Shown here: positions 1-5,237 of the stretch, piece after piece
Numbering within the stretch: the stretch's first letter is position 1
Layout: the number at the start of each line of letters is the position of its first letter
NCBI GenBank assembly: GCA_900555425.1
Contig: UNSM01000041.1
Coordinates: 1-5,837 of the forward strand
Reading direction: 5' to 3'
From: Candidatus Saccharimonadota bacterium
Lineage (GTDB): Bacteria > Patescibacteriota > Saccharimonadia > Saccharimonadales > Saccharimonadaceae
DNA: 5,837 bases
Program-made: the position numbers and the translations under genes
Notes under the pieces: model-generated
The model's input: the letters and a program-made list of their open reading frames with translations, nothing else
What the model was told of the DNA's origin: nothing
The model's database searches: none

Positions 1-1
1 G

Positions 2-733
2 TTACAAAATCCAAAGCAGCGTGGCGTTTTTGGGGAGTTTTATCTGGAAAGTGTGCTGGATAATGTTTTGCCGGCCAAGCAATATCAAATGCAATATCGT
101 TTCAAGGACGGCGAAATTGTTGACGCGGTTATTTTTCTGGACAAGGGTCAAATATTGCCGGTGGATAGTAAGTTTTCTTTGGAGAATTACAATCGCATGA
201 TTAACGCCGAGACAAAATCTGAGCGCGAAATGTGGCTAAATAAGGTGAAGGCTGACCTTAAGGGGCGAATCGACGAAACTAGTAAATATATTCGTCCGCG
301 CGAAAACACCATGGACTTTGCTTTTATGTTTATTCCTAGCGAATCTTTGTATTACGATCTTCTGATTAATAATGTCGGTCAGGGCGGTTCGAGTCGCGAC
401 CTGATTGAATACGCATTCCGAGATAAGCGGGTTATTATTGTGAGCCCGACTAGTTTTCTCGCGTACCTGCAGACTGTTCTTCAGGGGCTTCGTAGTTTGC
501 AGATTGAAGAGCAGGCCAAGGATATTCAAGTTCGAGTTGGGCAATTGGGTGTTCACATTAAAAAGTTTGACGAGCTGATGACGAAAATGGGTAAGAGTCT
601 TAGCACGACCGTTGGTCATTATAACAATACGTACAAGGAATTGGGGAAGATCGATAAGGACGTTGTGCGAATTTCTGGTGGCGATAACCAGGCGCAGCCG
701 GAGCTGATTGATCTACCAACTCAAGAAGATTGA
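2..733 (+). CDS. rmuC: DNA recombination protein RmuC family, C-terminal part (5' end outside window)
   Basis: The reading frame is open from base 2, so the gene begins before the window; the GTG at 53 is an internal Val codon. The visible 243 codons cover the RmuC core. Near the start is a QRGVFGEFYLESVL segment, matching the G-x-W-G-E-x-x-L signature of the family. It is followed by a VDAVIFLDKGQILPVDSKF-like stretch (family pattern: DAVI..P.G..LPIDAKF) and by MDFAFMFIPSESLYYDLL (family pattern: DF.IMFIPSE). The C-terminus is a long helical or coiled-coil segment ending in an acidic tail. RmuC proteins are predicted nuclease-fold proteins that limit recombination at inverted repeats; the biochemical activity is poorly defined. 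The gene ends in TGA, showing that TGA is a stop here. It converges on the aquaporin gene across a shared terminator. The family call is sure; the exact function is not. Confidence 0.9.
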   Translation, partial: LQNPKQRGVFGEFYLESVLDNVLPAKQYQMQYRFKDGEIVDAVIFLDKGQILPVDSKFSLENYNRMINAETKSEREMWLNKVKADLKGRIDETSKYIRPRENTMDFAFMFIPSESLYYDLLINNVGQGGSSRDLIEYAFRDKRVIIVSPTSFLAYLQTVLQGLRSLQIEEQAKDIQVRVGQLGVHIKKFDELMTKMGKSLSTTVGHYNNTYKELGKIDKDVVRISGGDNQAQPELIDLPTQED

Positions 734-738
734 CATAA

Positions 739-769
739 AAAATACCCCGCCGATTAAGCGGGATATTTT
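739..769. terminator. Bidirectional intrinsic terminator between convergent rmuC and aquaporin genes
   Basis: AAAATACCCCGC (739-750) pairs with GCGGGATATTTT (758-769) around a 7-nt loop, with one C/A mismatch on the + strand. The five-pair GC core is flanked by an A-run on one side and a T-run on the other. It therefore reads as a rho-independent terminator in both directions. It sits 5 nt after the rmuC stop and 16 nt after the aquaporin stop. Confidence 0.85.
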
Positions 770-785
770 ATTGTGAAGTTATAAT

Positions 786-1721
786 CTATTCTTCGTCTTT
801 GTTTCGGTAATTGACGAGTAGAAATAGGTTGCCGCCTAATGCTGCGCCGATTAGGGTAGCGGCAATTACTTCCAGGCTAAAGCGTGAATAGCTCTTTTCA
901 CCTTCAGCTGGCAATACTCCATTGCTGCGTAGTTGAGAATCGGTTTTCTCTGTAACAGCCAAAGAAACTGCTGGGTTCAAAGTTGCGCCTGAGATGTAGA
1001 TTTCGCGTGGGTAAGTGCGACCGTTTTTCTCAGTTTGAACAGTGCTTTGATCTTTTTGGATTTTTGCAATAGCAGTACTTTTAATGTATGAAGAGATTGA
1101 GCCAGATACGACAAGACCAATCATCAATGCCAAGCCAATTCCAAAAGCTTGACCAGCTGCTTTGATTTCTTTGCGCTGTAAAACTGCGGCGATGCCAAAT
1201 ACAAATACAGCGGTACCGACTAATTCCATCGCGAAGATACTCCAAGAGAACGCAGTGAATTGGTCGAAGCTTAGGGCGAATCCGCCGTTTGTTAATGAAC
1301 CGACAAGCACGATAGCCGCCATTGCACCGAGGAATTGTGCGCCCCAGTAAAATGGTACAAGTATGGTCTTTAGTTTACGCATCGTCCATAGACCAAACGT
1401 GACAGCTGGGTTTACGTGTGCGCCAGAAATGTTGCCGATAATTGCAACGATGAACATCAATGCAAAACCGACATACATCGATGACAAAATATCTGATGCG
1501 AATAATGCGGCAAGTGTCAAAATGAACGTGCCGATAACTTCCGCAATGACGATGTTAATTAAGTTGTTTGGTAATTTAGAATCTAGTTTGACACGCTTGC
1601 TTTTAGCGGTAGATTCAGCAACGACGCGCTTGACGGTCGTTTTGGTTTCAGTCTTAGCGGCAGCGGTTTTCTTTTCTGCGGCTTTAACTGGGGCTTTCTT
1701 TGAAGTTTTCTTCGTAGCCAT
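786..1721 (-). CDS. MIP-family aquaporin/glyceroporin with basic N-terminal tail
   Basis: A 311-residue channel of the major intrinsic protein family, predicted to pass water or small neutral solutes across the cytoplasmic membrane. Both half-helix signatures are present: SGAHVNPAV (N104-P105-A106) and SGATLNPAV (N249-P250-A251). Hydrophobic segments lie at about 55-75, 82-98, 122-142, 160-180, 190-210 and 282-304, matching the six-helix fold. Three things are odd. Residues 1-49 form a tail with 14 Lys and 2 Arg against 4 acidic residues, rich in Ala and Thr, resembling a histone H1-like tail. The Arg that normally follows the second NPA (the ar/R selectivity filter) is Val252. The loop before NPA2 is long and polar (about 211-243), as is the stretch after it (about 257-280). 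The start at 1721 has an AGGAGG four nt upstream. The usual length is about 230-280 residues, so the extra is mostly tail and loops. The substrate cannot be told from sequence. Confidence 0.9.
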   Translation of the reverse strand: MATKKTSKKAPVKAAEKKTAAAKTETKTTVKRVVAESTAKSKRVKLDSKLPNNLINIVIAEVIGTFILTLAALFASDILSSMYVGFALMFIVAIIGNISGAHVNPAVTFGLWTMRKLKTILVPFYWGAQFLGAMAAIVLVGSLTNGGFALSFDQFTAFSWSIFAMELVGTAVFVFGIAAVLQRKEIKAAGQAFGIGLALMIGLVVSGSISSYIKSTAIAKIQKDQSTVQTEKNGRTYPREIYISGATLNPAVSLAVTEKTDSQLRSNGVLPAEGEKSYSRFSLEVIAATLIGAALGGNLFLLVNYRNKDEE

Positions 1722-1725
1722 ATTC

Positions 1726-1731
1726 CCTCCT
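1726..1731 (-). promoter_or_regulatory. Shine-Dalgarno of the aquaporin gene
   Basis: Read on the minus strand this is AGGAGG, 4 nt before the ATG at 1721. It fixes the start that includes the basic tail, so the tail is probably translated and not a mis-called extension. Confidence 0.85.
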
Positions 1732-1749
1732 TAAAGTAATATCACGACT

Positions 1750-1758
1750 ATTATAACA
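1750..1758 (-). promoter_or_regulatory. Extended -10 promoter of the aquaporin gene
   Basis: The minus strand reads TGTTATAAT: a perfect TATAAT preceded by TGn. No TTGACA-like -35 is seen at the expected distance. The predicted transcript starts near 1743 and has a leader of about 20 nt containing the AGGAGG. Confidence 0.75.
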
Positions 1759-1763
1759 TAATT

Positions 1764-1772
1764 TGCTATACT
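1764..1772 (+). promoter_or_regulatory. Extended -10 promoter of the small membrane protein-pheS-DUF998 operon
   Basis: TGCTATACT is an extended -10 element (TGn plus TATACT, one mismatch to TATAAT) with no recognisable -35. The -10 ends only 6 nt before the ATG at 1779. The transcription start would therefore fall on or next to the start codon, predicting a leaderless message. It is divergent from, and overlaps the upstream region of, the aquaporin promoter. Confidence 0.7.
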
Positions 1773-1778
1773 GTAGTT

Positions 1779-2015
1779 ATGGGATTATTTGTAAATCAGC
1801 AGGATCAGCGCAGTGAATTGCAAGAGCGAATTGCGGCGGAATTAAGAGAGAAGGCGAAGGCTTCGAGTTTGCAAGAAAAGGCAACTATGGACGGCGTCGA
1901 CGACATAAGATATTTGGAAGGCACGAAACAGACGACGACTTTGGCGTGGGCGTGGATTTTAATTGCTATTATGGCTGGTGCGGTGATTGTAATGTTTTTA
2001 ATGCAAGGACGATAA
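1779..2015 (+). CDS. Small tail-anchored membrane protein of unknown function
   Basis: I do not recognise a family. The 78-residue product has a charged, probably helical or coiled-coil N-terminal half (residues 6-35, rich in Glu, Arg, Lys, Gln and Ala), a short acidic linker (about 38-48) and one hydrophobic helix at about 55-75 ending in a short QGR tail. This is the layout of a single-pass protein anchored at its C-terminus, with the N-terminal part most likely in the cytoplasm. There is no Shine-Dalgarno upstream, and the -10 box lies 6 nt before the ATG, so translation is probably leaderless. The stop is one base before the pheS ATG, so the two are cotranscribed and perhaps translationally coupled. 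An alternative internal start is Met37, but that would leave little more than the membrane helix. Confidence 0.75.
   Translation: MGLFVNQQDQRSELQERIAAELREKAKASSLQEKATMDGVDDIRYLEGTKQTTTLAWAWILIAIMAGAVIVMFLMQGR
2005..2009 (+). promoter_or_regulatory. Ribosome binding site of pheS
   Basis: AAGGA lies inside the end of the preceding gene, 7 nt before the pheS ATG at 2017. It supports this start and coupling to the upstream small gene. Confidence 0.6.
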
Positions 2016-2016
2016 A

Positions 2017-3060
2017 ATGGTTGATTTAGACGAATTGAGAAGAGAAATAGTTTTGGCGGTTTCGCAATCCAAATCTCCGCGTGAGTTTTTACGTGATCGA
2101 CGACTTAGGGAATTGTATGATCAAATCAAGTCATTGCCGCCAGTTGAGCGTGGTCCGTTCGGCAAGCAGATTAACGAGCTGAAGCAAGCGATTGAACAGG
2201 CTATCGCTGCGCGACTGGAAGAGCTGGAAAAAGTTGATTTGAAACCGATTGACGTTACGGCGCCGATGGATGTGAATTCGCCAAAGCCTGAACTTTTGCC
2301 AAGTGAACAAGGTACGATTCATCCGCTGAGTGCTGAAATTGAGCGCATTTCTGAGATTTTTAATCGCATGGGTTTTGTTACGGAAGAGTCCAGAGAGATT
2401 GACGATCAATTCCATATGTTTGAGAGCCTGAATTTTCCAAAAGGTCATCCAGCGCGCGACGATTACGATACGTTTATGACCGAAGAAACTGATTCTAATG
2501 GCGATCGTTTGATTGCTCCAGCACATACGTCGACTATGCAAAATCGTGTGCTAATGAAATATCGCGACAATTTGGAAAAAGGCGAGGCTATTGCCGCTAT
2601 CGTTCCTGATCGCGTTTTTCGTAACGAAGATTTGGACGCGCGCCACGAGCATACGTTTTATCAAGTCGAAGGCGTGTACGTTTCGCGTCGGGTTAATGTT
2701 GGCAATTTGATTGCTACGTTGCAAGAATTTTTGCAGGAATATTACGGCAAGAAACTTGACGTTCGCGTTAATCCATTTTACTTTCCGTTCACCGAGCCTA
2801 GCTTCGAGTTTGCGTTAAGTTGTCCGTTTTGTGAAGGAAAAAATCCTGATTGTAAAGTCTGCTCTGGTGAAGGTTGGATTGAACTATTGGGTTGTGGAAT
2901 GATTCATCCGAATGTTCTTCGGGCGGCGCAAATTGACCCAAATGAATATACAGGATTTGCTTTTGGTTGCGGAATCGACCGCTTGGTTATGATGAAGTAT
3001 GGAATCGAAGATGTCCGTCATTTTGAAAGTGGCAAGTTGGACTTTTTGGAACAATTTTAA
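2017..3060 (+). CDS. pheS: Phenylalanine--tRNA ligase alpha subunit
   Basis: This is the catalytic subunit of the (alpha-beta)2 class II synthetase that charges tRNA-Phe in the cytoplasm. The 347 residues compare with about 330-345 in other bacteria, so it is full length. The N-terminal part (1-95) is helical and corresponds to the tRNA-binding coiled coil. The class II core follows: motif 2 around PDRVFRNEDLDARHEHTFYQ (197-216), a YFPFTEPSFE segment (255-264), and motif 3 GFAFGCGIDRL (313-323). A CX2CX6CX2C zinc-knuckle (C269, C272, C279, C282) precedes the conserved LGCGMIHPNVL; such a knuckle is known from many bacterial PheS proteins. The Ala of GFAFG that sets the size of the Phe pocket is present. 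The gene follows the small membrane gene by one base. pheT is not next to it, so the beta subunit must be encoded elsewhere. The last 10 codons recur as a diverged fossil at 3760-3792. Confidence 0.97.
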   Translation: MVDLDELRREIVLAVSQSKSPREFLRDRRLRELYDQIKSLPPVERGPFGKQINELKQAIEQAIAARLEELEKVDLKPIDVTAPMDVNSPKPELLPSEQGTIHPLSAEIERISEIFNRMGFVTEESREIDDQFHMFESLNFPKGHPARDDYDTFMTEETDSNGDRLIAPAHTSTMQNRVLMKYRDNLEKGEAIAAIVPDRVFRNEDLDARHEHTFYQVEGVYVSRRVNVGNLIATLQEFLQEYYGKKLDVRVNPFYFPFTEPSFEFALSCPFCEGKNPDCKVCSGEGWIELLGCGMIHPNVLRAAQIDPNEYTGFAFGCGIDRLVMMKYGIEDVRHFESGKLDFLEQF

Positions 3061-3065
3061 GCAAT

Positions 3066-3698
3066 ATGAAACTTCGACAGATTAAGGATTTTTTGTGTAA
3101 GAATCGCCTTCAGGCGCTCTGTATTCTTAATGGTGTCGTTTTGGCTGTGGGCTTGATCGTGGCGATGTTGCTTTCTGATGATACTCGGTGGACGAACTGG
3201 AGTTTGAGTAGATTGGGCGAAACCACCTCGAATCGTTTGTCTGCATTTTCGTTCAATTCGGGAGTGTTTTTATCTGGTTTGATTATGGCGACGATTGGAT
3301 TTTTTATGAATCGCGGTTATCTTAAGCTTGGTCAAATTCGCTCTGCTCGAATATCTGGTTGGATACTTTCATTGTTTGCGATTTGTATGATAGGAGTGGC
3401 GCTTTGTCCGAACGATACAATGCACGCGGCGCATTTTGTTTTCTCGCGCGGCATCGTGATATTGATGGTGCTTTTAATGTTTCTTTTACCGTCGAGTTTG
3501 AGCTATTTAACTCATCGTGAGCGAATCTCATCTTTCAGTTTTCCGATTTTTGCGGCAATTATAGCGGCGCAAGGTTACGCGATGGGCAAGTTTTGGTTTG
3601 TGATAGTAGAAGTTTTATTGGGGATTTTTGCGACGATGTGGCTAGTCCTGGTTTGCCGTAGAATGGAACTTAAATTGTCCGACCTGAAAACTTCATAA
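3066..3698 (+). CDS. DUF998-like six-helix integral membrane protein
   Basis: A 210-residue hydrophobic protein with about six membrane segments (near 16-36, 60-80, 95-113, 122-142, 155-173 and 175-197) and a basic N-terminus. The motif WSLSRLGETTSN (45-56) after the first helix, followed by F-x-F-N-S-G at the start of the second, resembles the S-L-S-x-L-G / F-N-x-G pattern of DUF998 proteins. Members are inner-membrane proteins of unknown role. The ATG is 5 nt after the pheS stop and has only a weak, distant GGAA upstream, so it is probably expressed by coupling to pheS. It occupies the slot between pheS and the HIT gene. In the inferred donor locus that slot was filled by rclA instead. The family call comes from motif memory; substrate and function are not known. 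Confidence 0.75.
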   Translation: MKLRQIKDFLCKNRLQALCILNGVVLAVGLIVAMLLSDDTRWTNWSLSRLGETTSNRLSAFSFNSGVFLSGLIMATIGFFMNRGYLKLGQIRSARISGWILSLFAICMIGVALCPNDTMHAAHFVFSRGIVILMVLLMFLLPSSLSYLTHRERISSFSFPIFAAIIAAQGYAMGKFWFVIVEVLLGIFATMWLVLVCRRMELKLSDLKTS

Positions 3699-3700
3699 AA

Positions 3701-3709
3701 TGCTATAAT
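3701..3709 (+). promoter_or_regulatory. Extended -10 promoter, originally of the HIT gene
   Basis: TGCTATAAT is a perfect extended -10 element that begins 3 nt after the DUF998 stop. No -35 is seen. The predicted start is near 3716, just before AAAGGAG and the ATG at 3729. Before the rearrangement it would have driven the HIT gene directly. It now reads first into a 10-codon truncated HIT start and then into the rclA cassette. Confidence 0.75.
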
Positions 3710-3716
3710 TACTTCA

Positions 3717-3759
3717 AAAGGAGTAATTATGAATCACACAATTTTTGACGACATCGTAT
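3717..3759 (+). repeat. 43-nt direct repeat, left copy (HIT gene RBS and first 10 codons)
   Basis: Identical over 43 nt to 5236-5278. It runs from AAAGGAG through the ATG to the first base of codon 11 of the HIT gene. Identity stops abruptly on both sides. The repeat-to-repeat distance is 1519 nt. Confidence 0.97.
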
Positions 3760-3761
3760 AG
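3729..3761 (+). pseudogene. Truncated 5' end of the HIT-family gene (10 codons, then TAG)
   Basis: ATG at 3729 begins MNHTIFDDIV, identical to the first ten residues of the intact HIT protein at 5248. The next codon is a TAG made across the junction with the pheS fossil. Its RBS (AAAGGAG, 5 nt from the ATG) and promoter are intact, so it may still be translated as a 10-residue leader peptide upstream of rclA. It is a broken remnant and has no catalytic part of the HIT fold. Confidence 0.9.
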
Positions 3762-3792
3762 CGGTAAGTTGGACTTTTTGGAACAGTTTTAA
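3760..3792 (+). pseudogene. Fossil of a second pheS 3' end (last 10 codons and stop)
   Basis: Thirty of 33 bases match 3028-3060, the end of the resident pheS. Read in that frame it encodes SGKLDFLEQF and TAA, exactly the resident C-terminus. All three differences are synonymous third-position changes (AGT/AGC, GGC/GGT, CAA/CAG). Similarity stops one base after the stop codon. It is out of frame with the truncated HIT start in front of it. The pattern indicates a pheS allele from a related genome that was under protein-level selection, rather than a recent local duplicate. Confidence 0.9.
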
Positions 3793-3793
3793 G

Positions 3794-3824
3794 GAGCTAT
3801 TACACACGATAATAGTAGTAGCTC
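3794..3824 (+). other. Hairpin between the pheS fossil and rclA
   Basis: GAGCTATTAC (3794-3803) pairs with GTAGTAGCTC (3815-3824), giving ten pairs including one T-G wobble, with an 11-nt loop. It starts 1 nt after the fossil pheS stop. AAAAAC follows and not a T-run, so it is not a standard intrinsic terminator. It may be a transcript-end stabilising stem, a degraded terminator or a regulatory site of the imported locus. A GATAAT in the loop (3808-3813) resembles a -10 box but has no -35 partner. Confidence 0.5.
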
Positions 3825-3901
3825 AAAAACTTGTAATAAAAGAGGCAGTTCTGTGTGCCGATAGAGAATTTGTTGCAGCGAGAGAGATCGCTAAAAAAGA
3901 T

Positions 3902-3910
3902 AGGAGGAGG
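3902..3910 (+). promoter_or_regulatory. Strong Shine-Dalgarno that fixes the rclA start
   Basis: AGGAGGAGG ends 4 nt before the ATG at 3915. The in-frame GTG at 3855 would add 20 residues that read through this site and match nothing in the family, so 3915 is the start. This is the strongest ribosome site in the window. Confidence 0.9.
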
Positions 3911-3914
3911 TAAA

Positions 3915-5237
3915 ATGGATACACAACAATTTGACGCACTTATCATTGGTTTTGGCAAAGCTGGCAAGACATTGGCGGTAGCGCTGGCAAATGCGGAAAA
4001 AAAGGTAGCGCTAGTGGAGCGGTCGCCAAAGATGTATGGCGGCACCTGTATTAATATTGCTTGTATTCCTACTAAGGTGCTGGTCAGTGCGGCCGAGCAT
4101 CATCAAAGTTTTGATGAGGCGATGGCGCATAAGACAACAGTGGTAGCGCGGTTGAATGAGAAGAACTATCATATGCTTGCGGATCGTGAAACAGTGAGCG
4201 TCATTGAGGGTGAGGCATCGTTCGTAGATGATCGTACTGTGAAGGTTGTGGCGGGTAACGACGAGCTAGTAGTCAGTGCGCCGCAGATTTTTATTAACAC
4301 CGGTGCGGAATCAATCATCCCAGATATTCCAGGTGTTGATAAGCCGTTTGTGTATACCAGTACTGAATTGCTGGATAGAATGACGCAGCCAAAACAGCTA
4401 GCTATCATTGGTGGCGGTTATATTGGGTTAGAATTTGCCTCAACTTATGCCAAACTTGGTACAAAAGTAACAGTATTTGAGAGGGGCGATGCCCTGCTTG
4501 CACGTGAAGATCCAGCAATTGCTCGGGCTGCTACTGAAGCATTGCAGGCACAGGGTATTGAGATTGTGTTTAGTGTGGATGTGACAGCGATTGAGGGTGA
4601 GTCTACTGCGACGATTTGCACGGTAAATCATGATGATTACGCTGGTTATGATGCGGTTTTGATGGCTACGGGCCGTCGCCCGGCAACGATGAGCTTGAAT
4701 TTACCAGCTGCTGGTGTAGCGACGGATGAGCGCGGGGCAATTGTGGTTGATGAAACACTTCGCACTAGTCGGTCGCATATTTGGGCAATGGGCGATGTAA
4801 CGGGCGGGCCACAATTTACCTATGCGTCGCTGGACGATTTTCGGATTGTGAGAAGCCAGTTGCTGGGTGACGGTCTGTACACTCGCGCCAAACAAAAAAC
4901 CTTGCCGTACGCGGTCTTTATGCAAACGCCGCTAGGTCGGGTGGGTATGACAGAGGCTGAGGCGCGTGCGACGGGGTGCGAAATTATCGTAAAAGAGCTG
5001 CCTGCTATGGCGATTCCACGCCTGCATGTTGATAATGCTACAACAGGATTGCTGCGTGCGGTGATTGATGCAAACACTGAACAAATTTTGGGTGCTAGTT
5101 TATTGTGTCGTAACTCACCAGAAGTCATTAATATTATCAAAACTGTAATGGATAATGAACTGCCTTATACTGTACTGCGTGACCAAATATTCACTCATCC
5201 AACGGTGAGTGAGGCATTAAACGATTTATTTGCATAA
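3915..5237 (+). CDS. rclA: RclA-like FAD-dependent disulfide reductase (probable hypothiocyanous acid reductase)
   Basis: A 440-residue class I flavoprotein disulfide reductase, essentially the length of E. coli RclA (441). The FAD-binding GxGxxG is G12-G14-G17, in an IIGFGKAGKTLAV segment typical of RclA. The redox-active pair is C45/C50 in GGTCINIACIPTK, a CX4C centre. The nucleotide-binding site is GGGYIG (166-171), with E189 at the end of the next strand suggesting NADH. The second FAD motif is IWAMGDVTGG (289-298, D294). The dimer-interface acid-base pair is H428/E433 in FTHPTVSE. Near-invariant RclA stretches VGMTEAEA, ASLLC and LRDQIFTHP are present. RclA and its pneumococcal relative Har reduce hypothiocyanous acid, and E. 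coli RclA also reduces Cu(II), giving defence against peroxidase-derived oxidants. Mercuric reductase is less likely: there is no N-terminal heavy-metal domain and no C-terminal vicinal Cys pair. The cassette lies between two copies of the HIT start; its codon use (more CTG and GAG than pheS) suggests transfer. Confidence 0.9.
   Translation: MDTQQFDALIIGFGKAGKTLAVALANAEKKVALVERSPKMYGGTCINIACIPTKVLVSAAEHHQSFDEAMAHKTTVVARLNEKNYHMLADRETVSVIEGEASFVDDRTVKVVAGNDELVVSAPQIFINTGAESIIPDIPGVDKPFVYTSTELLDRMTQPKQLAIIGGGYIGLEFASTYAKLGTKVTVFERGDALLAREDPAIARAATEALQAQGIEIVFSVDVTAIEGESTATICTVNHDDYAGYDAVLMATGRRPATMSLNLPAAGVATDERGAIVVDETLRTSRSHIWAMGDVTGGPQFTYASLDDFRIVRSQLLGDGLYTRAKQKTLPYAVFMQTPLGRVGMTEAEARATGCEIIVKELPAMAIPRLHVDNATTGLLRAVIDANTEQILGASLLCRNSPEVINIIKTVMDNELPYTVLRDQIFTHPTVSEALNDLFA

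Noticed and set aside
1363..1734. 123-residue plus-strand frame opposite the aquaporin gene
   Set aside because: It mirrors the aquaporin coding sequence, has no ribosome site, and would run through the aquaporin promoter side with no motif support.
2131..2541. 136-residue reading frame on the minus strand inside pheS
   Set aside because: It lies wholly within a conserved synthetase gene, and its composition (His, Arg, Trp and Phe rich) is typical of an antisense shadow.
2821..2865. Four-Cys zinc-knuckle in PheS as a novel insertion
   Set aside because: Similar CX2C...CX2C elements before the GCGMIHPNV segment occur in many bacterial PheS proteins, so it is not new.
3794..3824. Intrinsic terminator after the pheS fossil
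   Set aside because: The stem is followed by AAAAAC and not a T-run, so it does not fit a rho-independent terminator on the + strand. On the - strand the run is on the wrong side for any gene present.
3855..3914. N-terminal extension of rclA from a GTG at 3855
   Set aside because: The 20 extra residues are not found in RclA proteins and include the translated Shine-Dalgarno (IGGGK). The ATG at 3915 has a perfect ribosome site and gives the usual family length.
4820..5140. 106-residue reading frame on the minus strand inside rclA
   Set aside because: It is an overlap of a well-supported gene, has no ribosome site and no recognisable motif.
3915..5237. Mercuric reductase or dihydrolipoamide dehydrogenase
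   Set aside because: The protein has no N-terminal metal-binding domain and no C-terminal Cys pair as in MerA. No lipoamide-complex genes are nearby, and the IIGFGKAGKTLAV, VGMTE, ASLLC and LRDQIFTHP segments are characteristic of RclA.
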